In this document: positions 43,969 to 54,042 of the stretch, one piece after another
Layout: each line of letters starts with the position of its first letter
Position numbering within the stretch: the stretch's first letter is position 1
Origin: Prorocentrum cordatum
Lineage: Eukaryota > Sar > Dinophyceae > Prorocentrales > Prorocentraceae
Direction: 5' to 3'
Assembly: GCA_963575745.1 (NCBI GenBank)
Contig: CAUYUJ010018048.1
Span: forward strand, 408,300 to 472,299
Length of the DNA: 64,000 bases
Notes under the pieces: model-generated
Databases searched by the model: none
What the model was told of the DNA's origin: nothing
What the model saw: the letters and a program-made list of their open reading frames with translations, nothing else
Position numbers and translations under genes: made by a program

Positions 43969-44575
43969 GTTTCCCGATGGGTTTCCCGATGGTTGTCCCG
44001 ATGGGCGCCCCGATGGTTGCACCGATTGTTGTCCCGATGTTTGTCCCGATGGTTGTCGCACTGGTTGCCCCGATGTTTGCCCCGACGGTTGTCCTAGCGG
44101 TTGTCCCGATGATTGCCCCGATTGGTTGTCCCGATGGTTGTCCCGATGGTTGTCCCGATGGTTGTCCCGACGGTCGCCCGGATGGTTGTCCCGATGAGTG
44201 TCCCGATGGGTTTCCGATGGTTGTCCGATGGTTGTTTCGATGGGTGCCCCGATGGTTGACCCGATGTTTGCCCCGATGGTTTGCCCGATGGTATCCCGAT
44301 GGTGGGTTCCTGGGGGTGGATGCAGAAGTTCCTGGTTTGTCCCGATTGTTGTCCAGATGGTTGTCCCGATGGTTTATCCGATGGTTGTCCCGATGGGTGT
44401 CCAGATGGTTGTCCTGATGTTCTGCTCGATGGGTTTCCCGACTGTTGTCCCGATGGTTGTCCCGACGGTTGTCCCGATGGTTGTCCCGATGGTTGTCCCG
44501 ATGGTTGTCCCGATGGATAGTGGTGGCCCCGATGGTTGCCCCGATGGTTGCGTCCCGATGGTTGTCCCGATGTGT
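43969..44575 (+). repeat. TTGTCCCGATGG 12-mer array
   Basis: About 45 degenerate copies of TTGTCCCGATGG with variants (TTTCCCGATGG, TTGCCCCGATGG). It is interrupted by a unique patch at 44295-44335. The (CPDGCPDG) frames are artefacts of the 12-bp unit. Confidence 0.95.
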
Positions 44576-44880
44576 TTATATATTTGTATTTACACACACA
44601 TATATATATCTCTCCGTAAGGGCTTCGCCCCCTGCCGCCGGCCCCCTCTCTCGGAGAATGGGCCATGGAAGAGCTAAGTCATGAGGCCTTGGCGCTGTCG
44701 TGAAGCAGTATCGAAACTTCATGCGAAGCCGATTCGCAATCAGCAAAACCAACTGATCACAAGAGGGGTTACCACACCTGGCGATTGGTAAGACGTGTAT
44801 GGTTTACGGGCTTGGTTACCACACCTTGCGATTAAAGGGCCGAGGGAGTTCTCGCAGTTTGGGTTACCACGCCTTGCGAT
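44576..44880 (+). repeat. GGTTACCACACCTTGCGATT, three copies
   Basis: The 20-mer (with one or two changes) occurs at 44767, 44814 and 44863, spaced 47-49 bp. 44576-44760 is unique apart from a short TATATA run. Confidence 0.85.
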
Positions 44881-45482
44881 GGATGTGCGTGAAGGGTGGC
44901 ACCGAATTTCAGAAATGTGGTAAATCCCCTGTGTTTTTGGACCCTGACCCCGCGGATCTGCGTAAGGGGTGGAGCCGAATTTCAGAAATGTGGCAACTCC
45001 CATGTGTTTTTGGACCCTGACCCCGCGGATCTGCGTGAGGGGTGGCACCGAATTTCAGAAATGTGGCAAATCCCATGTGTTTTTGGACCCTGACCCCGCG
45101 GATCTGCGTGAGGGGTGGCACCGAATTTCAGAAATGTGGCAAATCCCATGTGTTTTTGGACCCTGACCCCGCGGATCTGCGTGAGGGGTGGCACCGAATT
45201 TCAGAAATGTGGCAAATCCCCTGTGTTTTTGGACCCTGACCCCGCGGATCTGCGTGAGGGGTGGCACCGAATTTCAGAAATGTGGCAAATCCCCTGTGTT
45301 TTTGGACCCTGACCCCGCGGATCTGCGTGAGGGGTGGCACCGAATTTCAGAAATGTGGCAAATCCCATGTGTTTTTGGACCCTGACCCCGCGGATCTGCG
45401 TGAGGGGTGGCACCGAATTTCAGAAATGTGGCAAATCCCCTGTGTTTTTGGACCCTGACCCCGCGGATCTGCGTGAGGGGTG
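44881..45482 (+). repeat. 73-bp tandem array, about eight copies
   Basis: Near-identical units: GGGTGGCACCGAATTTCAGA, AATGTGGCAAATCCCMTGTG, TTTTTGGACCCTGACCCCGC, GGATCTGCGTGAG. The period is exactly 73 bp across the array. The first two copies carry a few extra changes; the rest differ almost only at M (C or A). Since 73 is not a multiple of 3, the unit passes through all frames, so overlapping 65-codon frames are artefacts. Confidence 0.98.
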
Positions 45483-45719
45483 TCGATTTCGAGCCCCCCC
45501 AGCAATTCAGACAACGCGCCCAGGGGACGCTAAAAAGCCACTTTGGGCCTCCCCCCCCCTCGCGCGGTCAATCAACTAGTTACAGTAACCAGCAATAAGT
45601 CAACTAGTTACAGTAACCAGCAAGAAGCAGAACTGTAACACTGGAAACTACAACCTACGACTGGTACAGGAAACTGCGAATCACGGGCCTACAGCCTGGT
45701 GGCCCCACAAGGGGGCCGG

Positions 45720-45722
<3 letters not shown>
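45483..45722 (+). repeat. 28-bp direct repeat and flank
   Basis: TCAACTAGTTACAGTAACCA followed by GCAA occurs at 45572 and 45600. Otherwise unique, with C runs near 45551. Confidence 0.8.
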
Positions 45723-45763
<41 letters not shown>

Positions 45764-45850
45764 CATCGATGATTTCAGATTTGTTTTTCCAAGGGTCGTC
45801 CCGATGTGTGTCCCGATGGCTATATATTTACTCATCTATCTATATATATA

Positions 45851-45909
<59 letters not shown>

Positions 45910-46005
45910 ATATCTCTATATCTATCCATCCATCCATCTATCTGTCTATCTATCTATCTATCTACCTACCTATCTATCTCTATATATATGCATATGTATA
46001 TAGAA
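45723..46005 (+). repeat. (AT)n and (ATCT)n microsatellites
   Basis: 45723-45759 is (AT)n. 45826-46000 is (ATCT)n with ATAT and ATCC variants. Between them lies GTCGTCCCGATGTGTGTCCC, another TGTCCCG relic (45797-45816). Confidence 0.95.
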
Positions 46006-47277
46006 GAGTGTATGTTGATTGATGAACAGGCTGATCGAATTCGATGCTGATGCATTGATATTTGTACATCCATGGAATGTTATTTCATCGCTTCGCTCAT
46101 TCCGCCGGCCCTGGAGCCCTCTTTACGGCCTCTTGGGGGCCTCTTGGGGACCTCTTTGGAGTCTCTTGGGGCTCCTTGGCGGCGTCTTGGGAGCCCCCAG
46201 GGCCTCTTGGGGGGCTCTTGGGGGCCTCTTGGGGCGGGAGGGGGGGTAGTCGATTTGCGGCTCCCCTATCGGAGGCCACGATCTTCGTGAGGGGTGTCGA
46301 AGAATTGCCCGGTCCGGCATCTCTGACCCTGACCTGCCAGGACCTTGCCAGGACCTTGACGGGATTTTTCCGGGGTATTTTTCGCCCGGAGACCCCCAGG
46401 GGCCGCCCCGCGTGCGCGAAGTAGAATATTGTTAACCAGTTACCGGAGATCTTAGCACGGCTCTGGCCCGTTGGGCCGGCGAATTTTATATCGGTACTTT
46501 GGTAGATAGGTCGATATATCGATGAACAGAGGTGCGCGACAATAGGAAACCGCCTCCCCTTTCCCCCCCATCCTTCTTATCACCCGTAGGGTGGTCCTAT
46601 CGGTATCTACTAAACGACTATTGTGGTTATGCGCCCTCTATATTCGCACTGGCGCTTTCGCCTCGGCGCCGCCTGCATTTCCTGTGATGAAGTGAAGCTC
46701 GCGCTCCAGCGTTTCGGGGTTTCGCCGAAACCGCCCCCCCAAACAGCAACACCAACGCTCTCGCTCGAGGTGCCCTCGCTCTGGCCCCCTGCCCCCCCAG
46801 TGGCTGCCCCGCGTCGCATTGAGGGACCGCGGGCTGCCGCCGTGGCCCCAGGCTCGCGTCGACCTCGCCCGCATCGCAGCGACGGTGAGATTCGCATCTC
46901 GGAGGGGTCCCCTGTTTGGCCTCCAGGGGCCTGCTGCCCGTCTCCGAGGCTTTCACTGCGGGTCTGGTGTTCCGAGTTTTTGTTTGATACTCGGGCCTCG
47001 GAGAGCCTCGGGAAGAGTCCTGGGATGTCCCACCAGTCTGGGCCTCTTTGGGCGGGGACGTCGGAGGCTTCGTCGGGCGGTGTGCGGACGGTACTGGTCT
47101 TCGTCGTCGTCGTCAACATGGTAGCCCAGACCCTGATCCTTGATATTCGACGCTGGATCAACGATACTCGACGGTCATGTGCCGCCTGAGCTGGAAATGG
47201 TAAAGAGCCTCGTGGGAGGTGTTGGCGAAACATTTCCGGTTGGGGGATCTGGGTGAGGAAATATCGAGTTAACATCG
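46006..47277. repeat. GGCCTCTTGGGG array, copy B, and unique flank
   Basis: 46118-46235 is the degenerate 12-mer. 46236-47277 is unique; GATCTTCGTGAGGGGTGTCG (46281) resembles the exit sequence of the 73-bp array at 45462, and CTTATCACCCGTAGGGTGGTC (46576) repeats the hairpin motif of 39292. A 188-codon + frame (46623-47189) has no recognised domain. Confidence 0.65.
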
Positions 47278-47640
47278 CCTCTTGAGACCCTCTTTGGGCG
47301 CTCTTGGGCCGCTCTTGGGCACTCTTCAGGCCGTCTTGAGGGCCTCTTGGGCCCCTCTGTTGGGCCATTTTGAGGCCTCAAGAATGTCTTGGAACCGTCT
47401 TGTGGCCCTTGTCGGGCTTCTTGGAGTGAGGCCATTTTGGAGCATCGGACGCCCTTTTGGAACCATACTGGGCCATCTTGGGCGCCCTGGCACCTCGCGG
47501 ATCTCCCTAAAAACCTCACGGAAGGAAGGGGGAGGGTCCCCTTCACGAAGGGAGGAGGGTTTTGGATGAGAAAATGAGGATATGATTTTGTTACCTAAGC
47601 CCAAGGGCCTGGTGGGATTCCACCATGGAGGGGGGATCTA
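47278..47640 (+). repeat. GGCCTCTTGGGG array, copy C, with GGGCCTGGTGGGATT flank
   Basis: 47278-47480 is the 12-mer array. AAGGGGGAGGGTCCCCTTC (47528) and GGGCCTGGTGGGATT (47606) follow, paralleling copy A (28660 and 28726). Confidence 0.7.
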
Positions 47641-48269
47641 TCATGATCGATGCATGTTGCGCGTGAAATCGTCGAACACTTAGGTTAAACAACTAAGCAG
47701 TTGCGTTCACAGTAATAAGTATTGTTGACCTCCCCCCTCTGTCAGACGTTTTTCAGTGCCGAGTCTCGACGCAGTGCTCGAACTGATGGGGTTCTTACTT
47801 GTGTTATCTAAGCCGGGGACTTTCGACGTTGCTCTCCCGTGCCGTTTCGTGTGCGCTCGTAGGTGCCCCGTGCGTTGGGTGGGTTGGCCAAGGTTTCGCC
47901 ACGTTGCGCCTGTGCCCCCTCGTGTTGTCGCTCGCGGGCGCCCCGTGGGCTGAGCTTTCATCACGCAGCTTGCGGAGCAGGAGCTGAGAAGGTCTCGATG
48001 ACCACTCCCGGTGCACTAGAGCAGTGCCGCCGCCGGCGGAAGAAGCAAGAATGGTAAGTAACCGCGTCATCGTGCACCAGCCGTGCCCCGCAGCAGCGTA
48101 GAGCCCGGCCGCCCCCAAAAGCAGCGACGTCACGTAGAAGAAAGACAAGCAATGCTGGTAGGCCCTAGGGGGCCACGGTGCCTTCGACGAGGCCGGTACG
48201 GCAGGCTCCGCCCCTCGCGAGGAGCCGTGCCGCCGCGGCCGACGACGCACAGCATCGTGCAGCGAAGTG
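47641..48269. other. interval without recognised genes
   Basis: About 630 bp of unique sequence on the downstream side of the - strand LINE material. No domain or repeat unit was recognised. Confidence 0.45.
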
Positions 48270-48460
48270 GTAGAATCAGTCAATGTTCATCGCCCATACG
48301 CCCTCGAAGTCCGAAGTTCACCCCCTCCATTTTCTCCACCTCTTTCCCGATGACAAAGTGTATGAGAAAGGACCTGAGATACTGTAGATGAACGTGAGGG
48401 TGTGCGCAGTGAAGTCGTCGCACTGGTAGGAGTCGTAGCGAAGATGACGGGGGCCACCTG
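48270..48460 (-). repeat. LINE-2 tail unit, distal copy
   Basis: GAAGTTCACC (48312), CGATGACAAAGTG (48348) and CGCACTGGTAGGAGTCGTAG (48419) reproduce in order the segment 49870-49992 at the end of LINE-2. A second tail therefore lies downstream of the ORF1-like frame. Confidence 0.65.
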
Positions 48461-49708
48461 TGACAATTGTTGCCCGGGCAACCCTGTCGACTGTCGACCA
48501 AAAGACGATACGTGCCCTGACACCCTCGTGTCCTGACCGATGTAATACATGGCGCAGTTGATGGAGGGACTGGCGCCAGCCAGCATCCAGGACGATACAC
48601 CAACCGGCCGCGTGTCGAAAGTGGCCTCCGCGGTCTCGCTGGAGATGCAGTGCACGCTGAAGAAGAGGACCACGACCCAGAGTACGCCCCGAAGTATTGT
48701 CAGCTCATGGGGACACGCCTCGGCCGCGAGGGATCACCCCCCGTCCACACGGCGCTTGCGCTTGCGGCCGCCGTCCTTGCCGTTGCCGTTGGCGCCCCCT
48801 TTGCCGCCGCCCTTGCCGCTCTGGAAGCACTGCCGCTCCACGAGCGAGTCCACCAGCGGGCCGTCCACCGAGCGCTGCGGCACTAGGCAGATCTCTTTGG
48901 GCTTTCTGCCGTACGGCGCTGCCTGGTACAGGTCGCGGACAAGCGATCGCTCCGCATTCGGGTTGATGGTGAGCGTCCAGGACCAAGGGCGCTTGTCGTT
49001 CTTCAGCGGCTCCTTCTGCTGCGCGCGCCGGCGGAAGATCAGGCGCCCCATCTCCTCCATTGTCGTGTCGGCCAGCGACGCCGTGGCTGCCCGGGCGGCC
49101 AACCTCGCCTCCGGAGCCTGCCCTGCAGGGGGGTTGGCCTTGCACGCGTCTCGGAGGGCCACAATCAGCCCGCTCCAGACGAGCAGGCGCTGCCGCTGGC
49201 CACTCGGGTGCGGCGTGTTGGCGGTCTCGGGCTCATTCGCCTTCCAGGTGTCACGGATGTTCTGGATCTTGTTTTTGGCGGATTGCTCATACGCTAAAAC
49301 AACAAACTTGTGTTGTCCGCGACGGCTTGCAGAATGCGGTCGCGGGAAATTTCCAGCTGGACGACCGCCGACAGCACCGCCGCGACAGTGCGCAGCGGCG
49401 CGCGCTGGCCGTCTCCCCGCGGGGGGGGGGCCTGCGCGGTGGCCGCGGGCGCCGCCCCAAGCTGTGCCAGCGCTGCTTCTGCCATCTGGGAGGACGATCG
49501 CCGCCGGCTGCCGCAGACCAGAACCTGGAGCCAAAGGCTGGGGGAACGACATACGGATGTGCTGTGCCCCTGTCGCGAGCGTCAACCGTGTACCACTCAA
49601 TGTAGCATGATGATGCGAATGCAGTGCCACAGTACGTGTACATTCATCGATCTCACTCTTTCTGCAAGTGAGCGCGCAACGGTCTTGACGCTGGCCTCGT
49701 CCAGGCAC
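48461..49708 (-). pseudogene. LINE ORF1-like reading frame between two tail units
   Basis: A - strand frame is open for 324 codons (48734-49708). Its C-terminal two thirds look protein-like: LAYEQSAKNKIQNIRDTWKA (about 49232-49291), LVWSGLIVALRDACK, EEMGRLIFRRRAQQKEP, WSWTLTINPNAERSLVRDLY, KEICLVPQRSVDG, and a Gly/Lys/Arg-rich end. An overlapping frame supplies the preceding block RTVAAVLSAVVQLEISRDR then ILQAVADNTSLLF (49294-49485), so a frameshift lies near 49290. I recall similar blocks next to dinoflagellate LINEs but know no function. It sits downstream of LINE-2 rather than upstream, so it belongs to another, truncated copy or to an unusual arrangement. Confidence 0.5.
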
Positions 49709-49800
49709 TCAACTCTGTCTGCCACTGGGAGCGCAACGGTCTGGACGCTGTTCGTGTCAGGAGTTCAGTCTGTCTGAAACTGAGAGCGTAACGGTCTGGA
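49660..49800 (-). repeat. ~56-bp repeat, three copies
   Basis: GAGCGCAACGGTCTGGACG recurs at 49671, 49730 and 49785, with GTCTGYCACTG or GTCTGAAACTG between. Confidence 0.8.
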
Positions 49801-50215
49801 CGTTCCTCCCCCTACTCCGCCTCCACCACCCCCCTGCTGACCCCGATGTACCACATCCGCATTGCGAAGTTCACCGCCACCTCCTCCTCCTCGATGACGA
49901 CAAAGTGAGTGGATAATAAGGCACATTGCATCATGTAAAAGAAAGTGATGAATTGAATGGTGAGGACAGCGCACTGGTAGGAGTCGTAATTAACCTCTAC
50001 GCGTGATTGATCAGTACATGGTATAATGTAGATCAACATGATGATGTGCGCAGCGAGGGAAGCCTAATGATAGATGTCGTACACGATATAATACAGTTGA
50101 GCGCTATGGTATGCGTAGTGAGGGCAGCATATTGATAGGAGTCGTAATGTGTAACTGAGGAAGACCATGATGATGTGCTTAGTGTAAACAGCGTACTGGT
50201 AGGAGACGTAGGTGA
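49801..50215 (-). repeat. LINE-2 3' tail: repeated ~70-bp units
   Basis: On the + strand, GTGAGGRCAGCGYACTGGTA then GGAGTCGTA recurs near 49960, 50048 (diverged), 50117 and 50185, with ATGATGTG.... before each. A related copy is at 48398-48440. The series follows the last zinc finger of LINE-2 on the - strand, so it is probably the element's 3' untranslated tail. Confidence 0.7.
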
Positions 50216-51236
50216 CCCTCCCGAGGGGGCCACAGTCCTTGTCGCGCTGGCAATCCCGCCCGCTCCTTGCGCTTCCTGCACTTCGTGGCGTGGCCGGCAG
50301 CAGCCCGCACTGAGGGGAAACGCATGTCACAGATAGTGCAGCGATGTGTCCACGTCGCCATCACCTCTGCCGAATACGTCCGCGCCTGCTTGGTCTTCAC
50401 ATGATTGTGGCAAACCTCGGAACGGGCCAGCTGGCACACTTACCCGATGTGTTGGGCTCTTTTGCTTGATCTCGCAGTACGGGCACCAGAACCCCTGCCC
50501 TCCCTCTACGGCGAGCAGATGCCGCCGGGGCCGGCCGCCTAGCAATCGTGGGTCGCGCGGGCTTCGCCTTGGCGGCTGGCCCACCCGTCCTCTTGGCCTG
50601 CTTGGTCCGGCGCTGCGAGATGACATCCCGGGGCAGGCGCGCGCGGTCGGTGGGCACCCGCGCTCGCGGGCTCTTCCCTCGAAGCCGACGGCGCGGCTCC
50701 TTGCAAAGCTTCTGATGCTGGGCCAAGTTGCGGAAGCAACGGCCACACCGTTGGCACTGCACAGGGTCACGCTGCGTGGCGGCCTCCCAGGTGCACCCCC
50801 GCAGGTGGACGTAGATGCTCTTGCCGGTGTACTCGTTCAAGCACTTGGGACATCGCAGGAGGCAAGTCTGAGGGGTCCGCGCCACCTTCTCGAGCACGTT
50901 CGTCACCTCCTCCGCCGGGTTGTCATTTGCGTGCCGCTCCGCCCAAGTATCTCGGGCCGCATCGCGGGCGATCTCGGCGCAGACATCATCACTGAGGTGG
51001 CGCCACTCGGCGCCCGTGGTCTGCCCGGCAGCGGCGATGTCCTTCCAGACCGTCGGCCAGGTATCCTCAGGGACGTCGGTGCGCTCCATCACCCTGGCGA
51101 TCGAGAACCAGTACGTGTCGGTCAGATTGTGCCCCGCCGCCGTGGTGGAGGACTGACTGCGACGCATAGTGAACGCAGAACCCAGAACCTGCGCCTCGAC
51201 GCGAGTCGTCGGATAACGTCCGAGGTGGCCCACTTA
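50179..51236 (-). pseudogene. LINE-2 C-terminal zinc-finger region
   Basis: A frame from 51233 down to 50397 encodes, after a helical stretch (FSIARVMERTDVPEDTWPTV), two finger-like motifs: CPKCLNEYTGKSIYVHLRGC (about 50800-50860) and CQRCGRCFRNLAQHQKLC (about 50705-50760). A basic linker follows. After a frame change near 50440 a third motif, CTICDMRFPSVRAAAGHATK then C, lies at about 50272-50335. Spacing C-x2-C...H-x3/4-C/H fits nucleic-acid-binding fingers as in some LINE C-termini. They would bind the element RNA or target DNA. The region is in frame with the thumb apart from a stop at 51234-51236. Confidence 0.65.
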
Positions 51237-52796
51237 TCCAAGCTGCCGTCGTGCTATGTATTCCTTTGGGGTCCGGGGCCCTGTGTGCAACCGCGAATCG
51301 GTCTGCGTGAGGCGCCCTCCCATCTTCCTGAGGCCGTCGTATTCGGGGTCCCACGTGATGTAACGGACACTGCGATTGAGGGAGACTGTGTAACGCCGCA
51401 AACTTGTTTTCGAGAAAGGCTGGACTTCGGCTGCATAGAACAAGCGCGCCACAAAAGTAGCCTCCACAATCCGACCCGTCTGGCGCGCCGATGTTGACAA
51501 TCGGGGCAACTGAGGGCGGACGCGCCCCCACAGCACACCAGCCAGGCGAAGACGCTCATCTGTGTCCTTCCGCGTCCCGCCATCCACTTCGAAGCACACG
51601 CCGAGGAGCTTGGCCCAGCGGGAGTAGCTCGCAGGCACCGTGTCGCTGTGGCGTCCCCCGCGCAAACGCTCTCACTTGTCCGGGTGCGTGATCTCGCCGT
51701 ATTCTGCGAGAGTAGCCGTGATGAGCGCCTCGTCGTCCATTGCCCTCCGAAGCAGCGTGCAGGCGGACGTGTCGTCAGCAAATCCAAGAACACGAAACAT
51801 ACATTCCACAACCGCATCATCGTCGGCGCGGGGACGTCGTGGAAGCAGGGCGTCCGTGCGGTACGGCACTGGCGCCCCTGGTAGCCTGGATTGAATAGCA
51901 CGTAGAGCAGCGTTGTGTACCACGGTATGCACTACACACGAGGTGGGGCACCCTGCGCGTAAGCCCTTGAGGATGCTGGAGTTGGAAGAGTCGCCCTGCT
52001 TGGTCCTCACCGTGTGCAACGCCGTGGAGCGCAGCCGGCGCAGGAGCTCGATAACATGTTCTGGCATATTTTCGCGAGCGAGGAGCGCCGAGCAGAGCCC
52101 TCTGCTGGTGTTCGGGAAGCCTTGTTGCTGCCTGCCAGGAGAAGGACGAGGCAAACCATCGATCTCGGGGCCGAGCCGCTGAGATCATCATCGCCGCCGA
52201 GAGCCGATTCCTCAAGTCAAAGACCATCCAGGTGATCATGGCTGCGTCCCGCGCAGACCGCCGGGTGCGGAAGCGGAAGTGCTCGCAGACCAAGATATCA
52301 TGGCGCTCTGCCCACGCAGCCAGTCGAAGGGCAAGCACACGCGCCAAGATTCTAGACACGTCGGAGAGGAGGCAGACGTCCCAGTACTTGTCGGGATCAC
52401 TGCGCGAGCCTTTGCCCTGGTGCAGGAGGTGAGTCACACCCTCGAGGGCCGCCTCCTCCTGCCACAACTCGTCCTGGAGGTCCCACGTGCGCCACACAGG
52501 CAATCTCACGAGCTGCCGAGGCTTCTCTCCGCCATGCTTGGTCACATCGATCGTCACTTCGTCCGCTCCCCCTGCGGGCACGCGAATGGTCTTGATGGCG
52601 TTGTCGATTTCCACTGCCTCCGGGCGCACAGCCAGGGAACCGTCGACAGGTCGCTGGGGTAGCCGTTCCACAACAGAAGGGAGATTGTGAACGGGTCCAC
52701 CTCCTTCATGGAGACGCCCTGCAGCCAGACTCCAAGCTCACGCAGGGAGCGGCACGTCTTGCTCGTGTCCCGCTGCGAGATGGCATACTCCACCAC
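51237..52796 (-). pseudogene. LINE-2 reverse transcriptase and thumb (frameshifts)
   Basis: Pieces in order: SKTCRSLRELGVWLQG (52720-52770), then in a second frame KGSRSDPDKYWDVCLLSDVS then RILARVLALRL (about 52300-52400) and CEHFRFRTRRSARDAAMITW, the QxGFR-like motif. In a third frame GFPNTSRGLCSALL (degenerate motif A, about 52080-52125), LKGLRAGCPTSCVVHTVVHN (motif B, about 51920-51980) and VLGFADDTSACTLL (motif C, FADD at 51771-51782). After an in-frame stop at 51672-51674 the thumb follows in the same frame: AKLLGVCFEVDGG and FVARLFYAAEVQPF. Two frameshifts and two stops make it nonfunctional. Assignment to RT is secure on motifs B and C. Confidence 0.7.
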
Positions 52797-53190
52797 CTAG
52801 CATCACCTCCTAGCACACAGACTCCATGAGGGCGGCCTTGCATCGGCGTTCCTGTCGCTGCACCCGGGCACGCATCTGCTTGTGCTCCGCTCGAAGGGTT
52901 GCTTCTCTGGCGGGGTCTTCGCACAGGCGGATCTCCTTCCACTTCTGCTTGAGGTCTTTTCGCTCTGCCCGCTGCGTCTCTCGGTGAGCAGCGAGGGCTG
53001 GTACCCCGGCCGTGCGGCTTCCACGTCCCAGCACAATCTCGTCCTCTTTCCGCTGGGACTGTGCTACCATCGCCCACGAGAGAGAAGCCGGAAGGCGGCC
53101 TGACCGACATATGCAGCGACGCGGCGGGTGACCTGAGCGAGGTATTCGTCACGTTTCTGCCTCGCACTCGTCGAAGGCCCACGCATGCGG
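52797..53190 (-). pseudogene. LINE-2 linker between endonuclease and RT
   Basis: An 86-codon - frame (52810-53070) is highly charged (QRAERKDLKQKWKE, LRAEHKQMRARVQRQERR), with a helical, coiled-coil-like look. In LINEs such a stretch links endonuclease and RT; no own function is evident. Confidence 0.4.
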
Positions 53191-54042
53191 TCAGTCCGCA
53201 AGCGGGCCGGCGCTGGCCAGGACGACTCTTCGCCAGGACGGGCGCGGAACGAATATCCTGGACGCCCCACCAGATGCCTTGCCGAAGTGGTCCGAAATTC
53301 CAGCAGCGAACGTGGTCAAGCCATCCCATTGGGCATACCCAGTGGGCAGGGTGGTGAGGAAGAAGTCGTTCGCGTAATAGTTTTTCGAGCGATGCTCCCG
53401 CCAAGTGCCGCGTGTGCCCACCCGCGCATGGACGTGCGAATCCACATGGTGCAAATGCTATGGAATGGCCCACTCCTGGAGCTGATAAGCAGGACGACTG
53501 GACGGCTGTCGCAGCAGATGTCCCCCCACCCAGTCCCGGCTTGCGGCATCCTTTCCAAAATGACTGTTCCAGTCGCCGGCAGCAAGCACGTGGCCAGCAG
53601 CGGGTAGACGCGCAAACAAACCATCCCCGTCCTCGAAACAGGTGGTCCGATCAGCAGCATGTCGTTGTGTAGGAACATATCCAGCAACGCAGCTGTACAC
53701 GACGCCATGGATTCGAAGAGAGATCGCCAGCCAACGCCGGGACACTGGAGTCCAGAAGCGACGGGCCTCGGTAGCACGCCAGGTCTTCGCACACGCCTGA
53801 TTCATCATAATGCCCACCTGGCCAGCCATCACAATCACGAACTCTTTCTCCATCACACGAACATCGTCGTATGGACAGTGCGCGTCAGAGAGGTAAGCGA
53901 GGTCCCCGTGGCCATGGCGCGTTTGCAAAATTACCTCCAGGAGTTTGAACTTATTATCCCACCTCCACGGGTCCAAATGCTGATGAGCCTGTCGGTGAAC
54001 CCGGCGATGCTGCACGTAGCGGTCGCTCGCCAATGGTTTCAC
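53191..54042 (-). pseudogene. LINE-2 endonuclease domain (one in-frame stop)
   Basis: One - strand frame runs from 54042 to 53191 with a single TAG (complement of 53458-53460). It shows LLEVILQTRHGHGDLAYLSD, EFVIVMAGQVGIMMN, WLAISLRIHGVVYSCVAGYV (strand/Tyr block), HVLAAGDWNSHFGKD (GDWN, catalytic Asp/Asn, about 53530-53575) and, after the stop, AAGISDHFGK (SDH, about 53255-53284). These are the C-terminal two thirds of an APE-type endonuclease; the first Asn and catalytic Glu blocks (usually NxQ/NET) are not visible, so the N-terminus is missing or changed. The role is target-DNA nicking. Confidence 0.65.

Larger units (their letters stand above)
50179..54042 (-). mobile_element. LINE-2: decayed non-LTR element with C-terminal zinc fingers
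   Basis: Reading the - strand from 54042 downward: endonuclease, charged linker, RT, thumb, and three zinc-finger-like motifs, then repeated tail units. The order is that of a LINE with N-terminal APE endonuclease. Multiple stops and frameshifts inactivate it. No ORF1 was found upstream of 54042; the sequence there has stops in all frames and differs in character. Family differs from LINE-1 of this window, which has no zinc fingers. Confidence 0.75.

Noticed and set aside
44881-45482. CRISPR-like array
   Set aside because: The whole 73-bp unit is repeated without unique spacers, and the setting is eukaryotic; it is an ordinary tandem repeat.
47360-47390. CCATTTTGAGGCCTCAAG as a spliced-leader relic
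   Set aside because: It needs two insertions and lies inside the GGCCTCTTGGGG array, which explains the words.
48549-49610. 353-codon + strand frame
   Set aside because: It is the antisense shadow of the ORF1-like - strand frame; composition is Arg/Ser/Pro-rich with no domain.
50346-51497. 383-codon + strand frame
   Set aside because: Antisense of the zinc-finger end of LINE-2, whose - strand motifs are clear.
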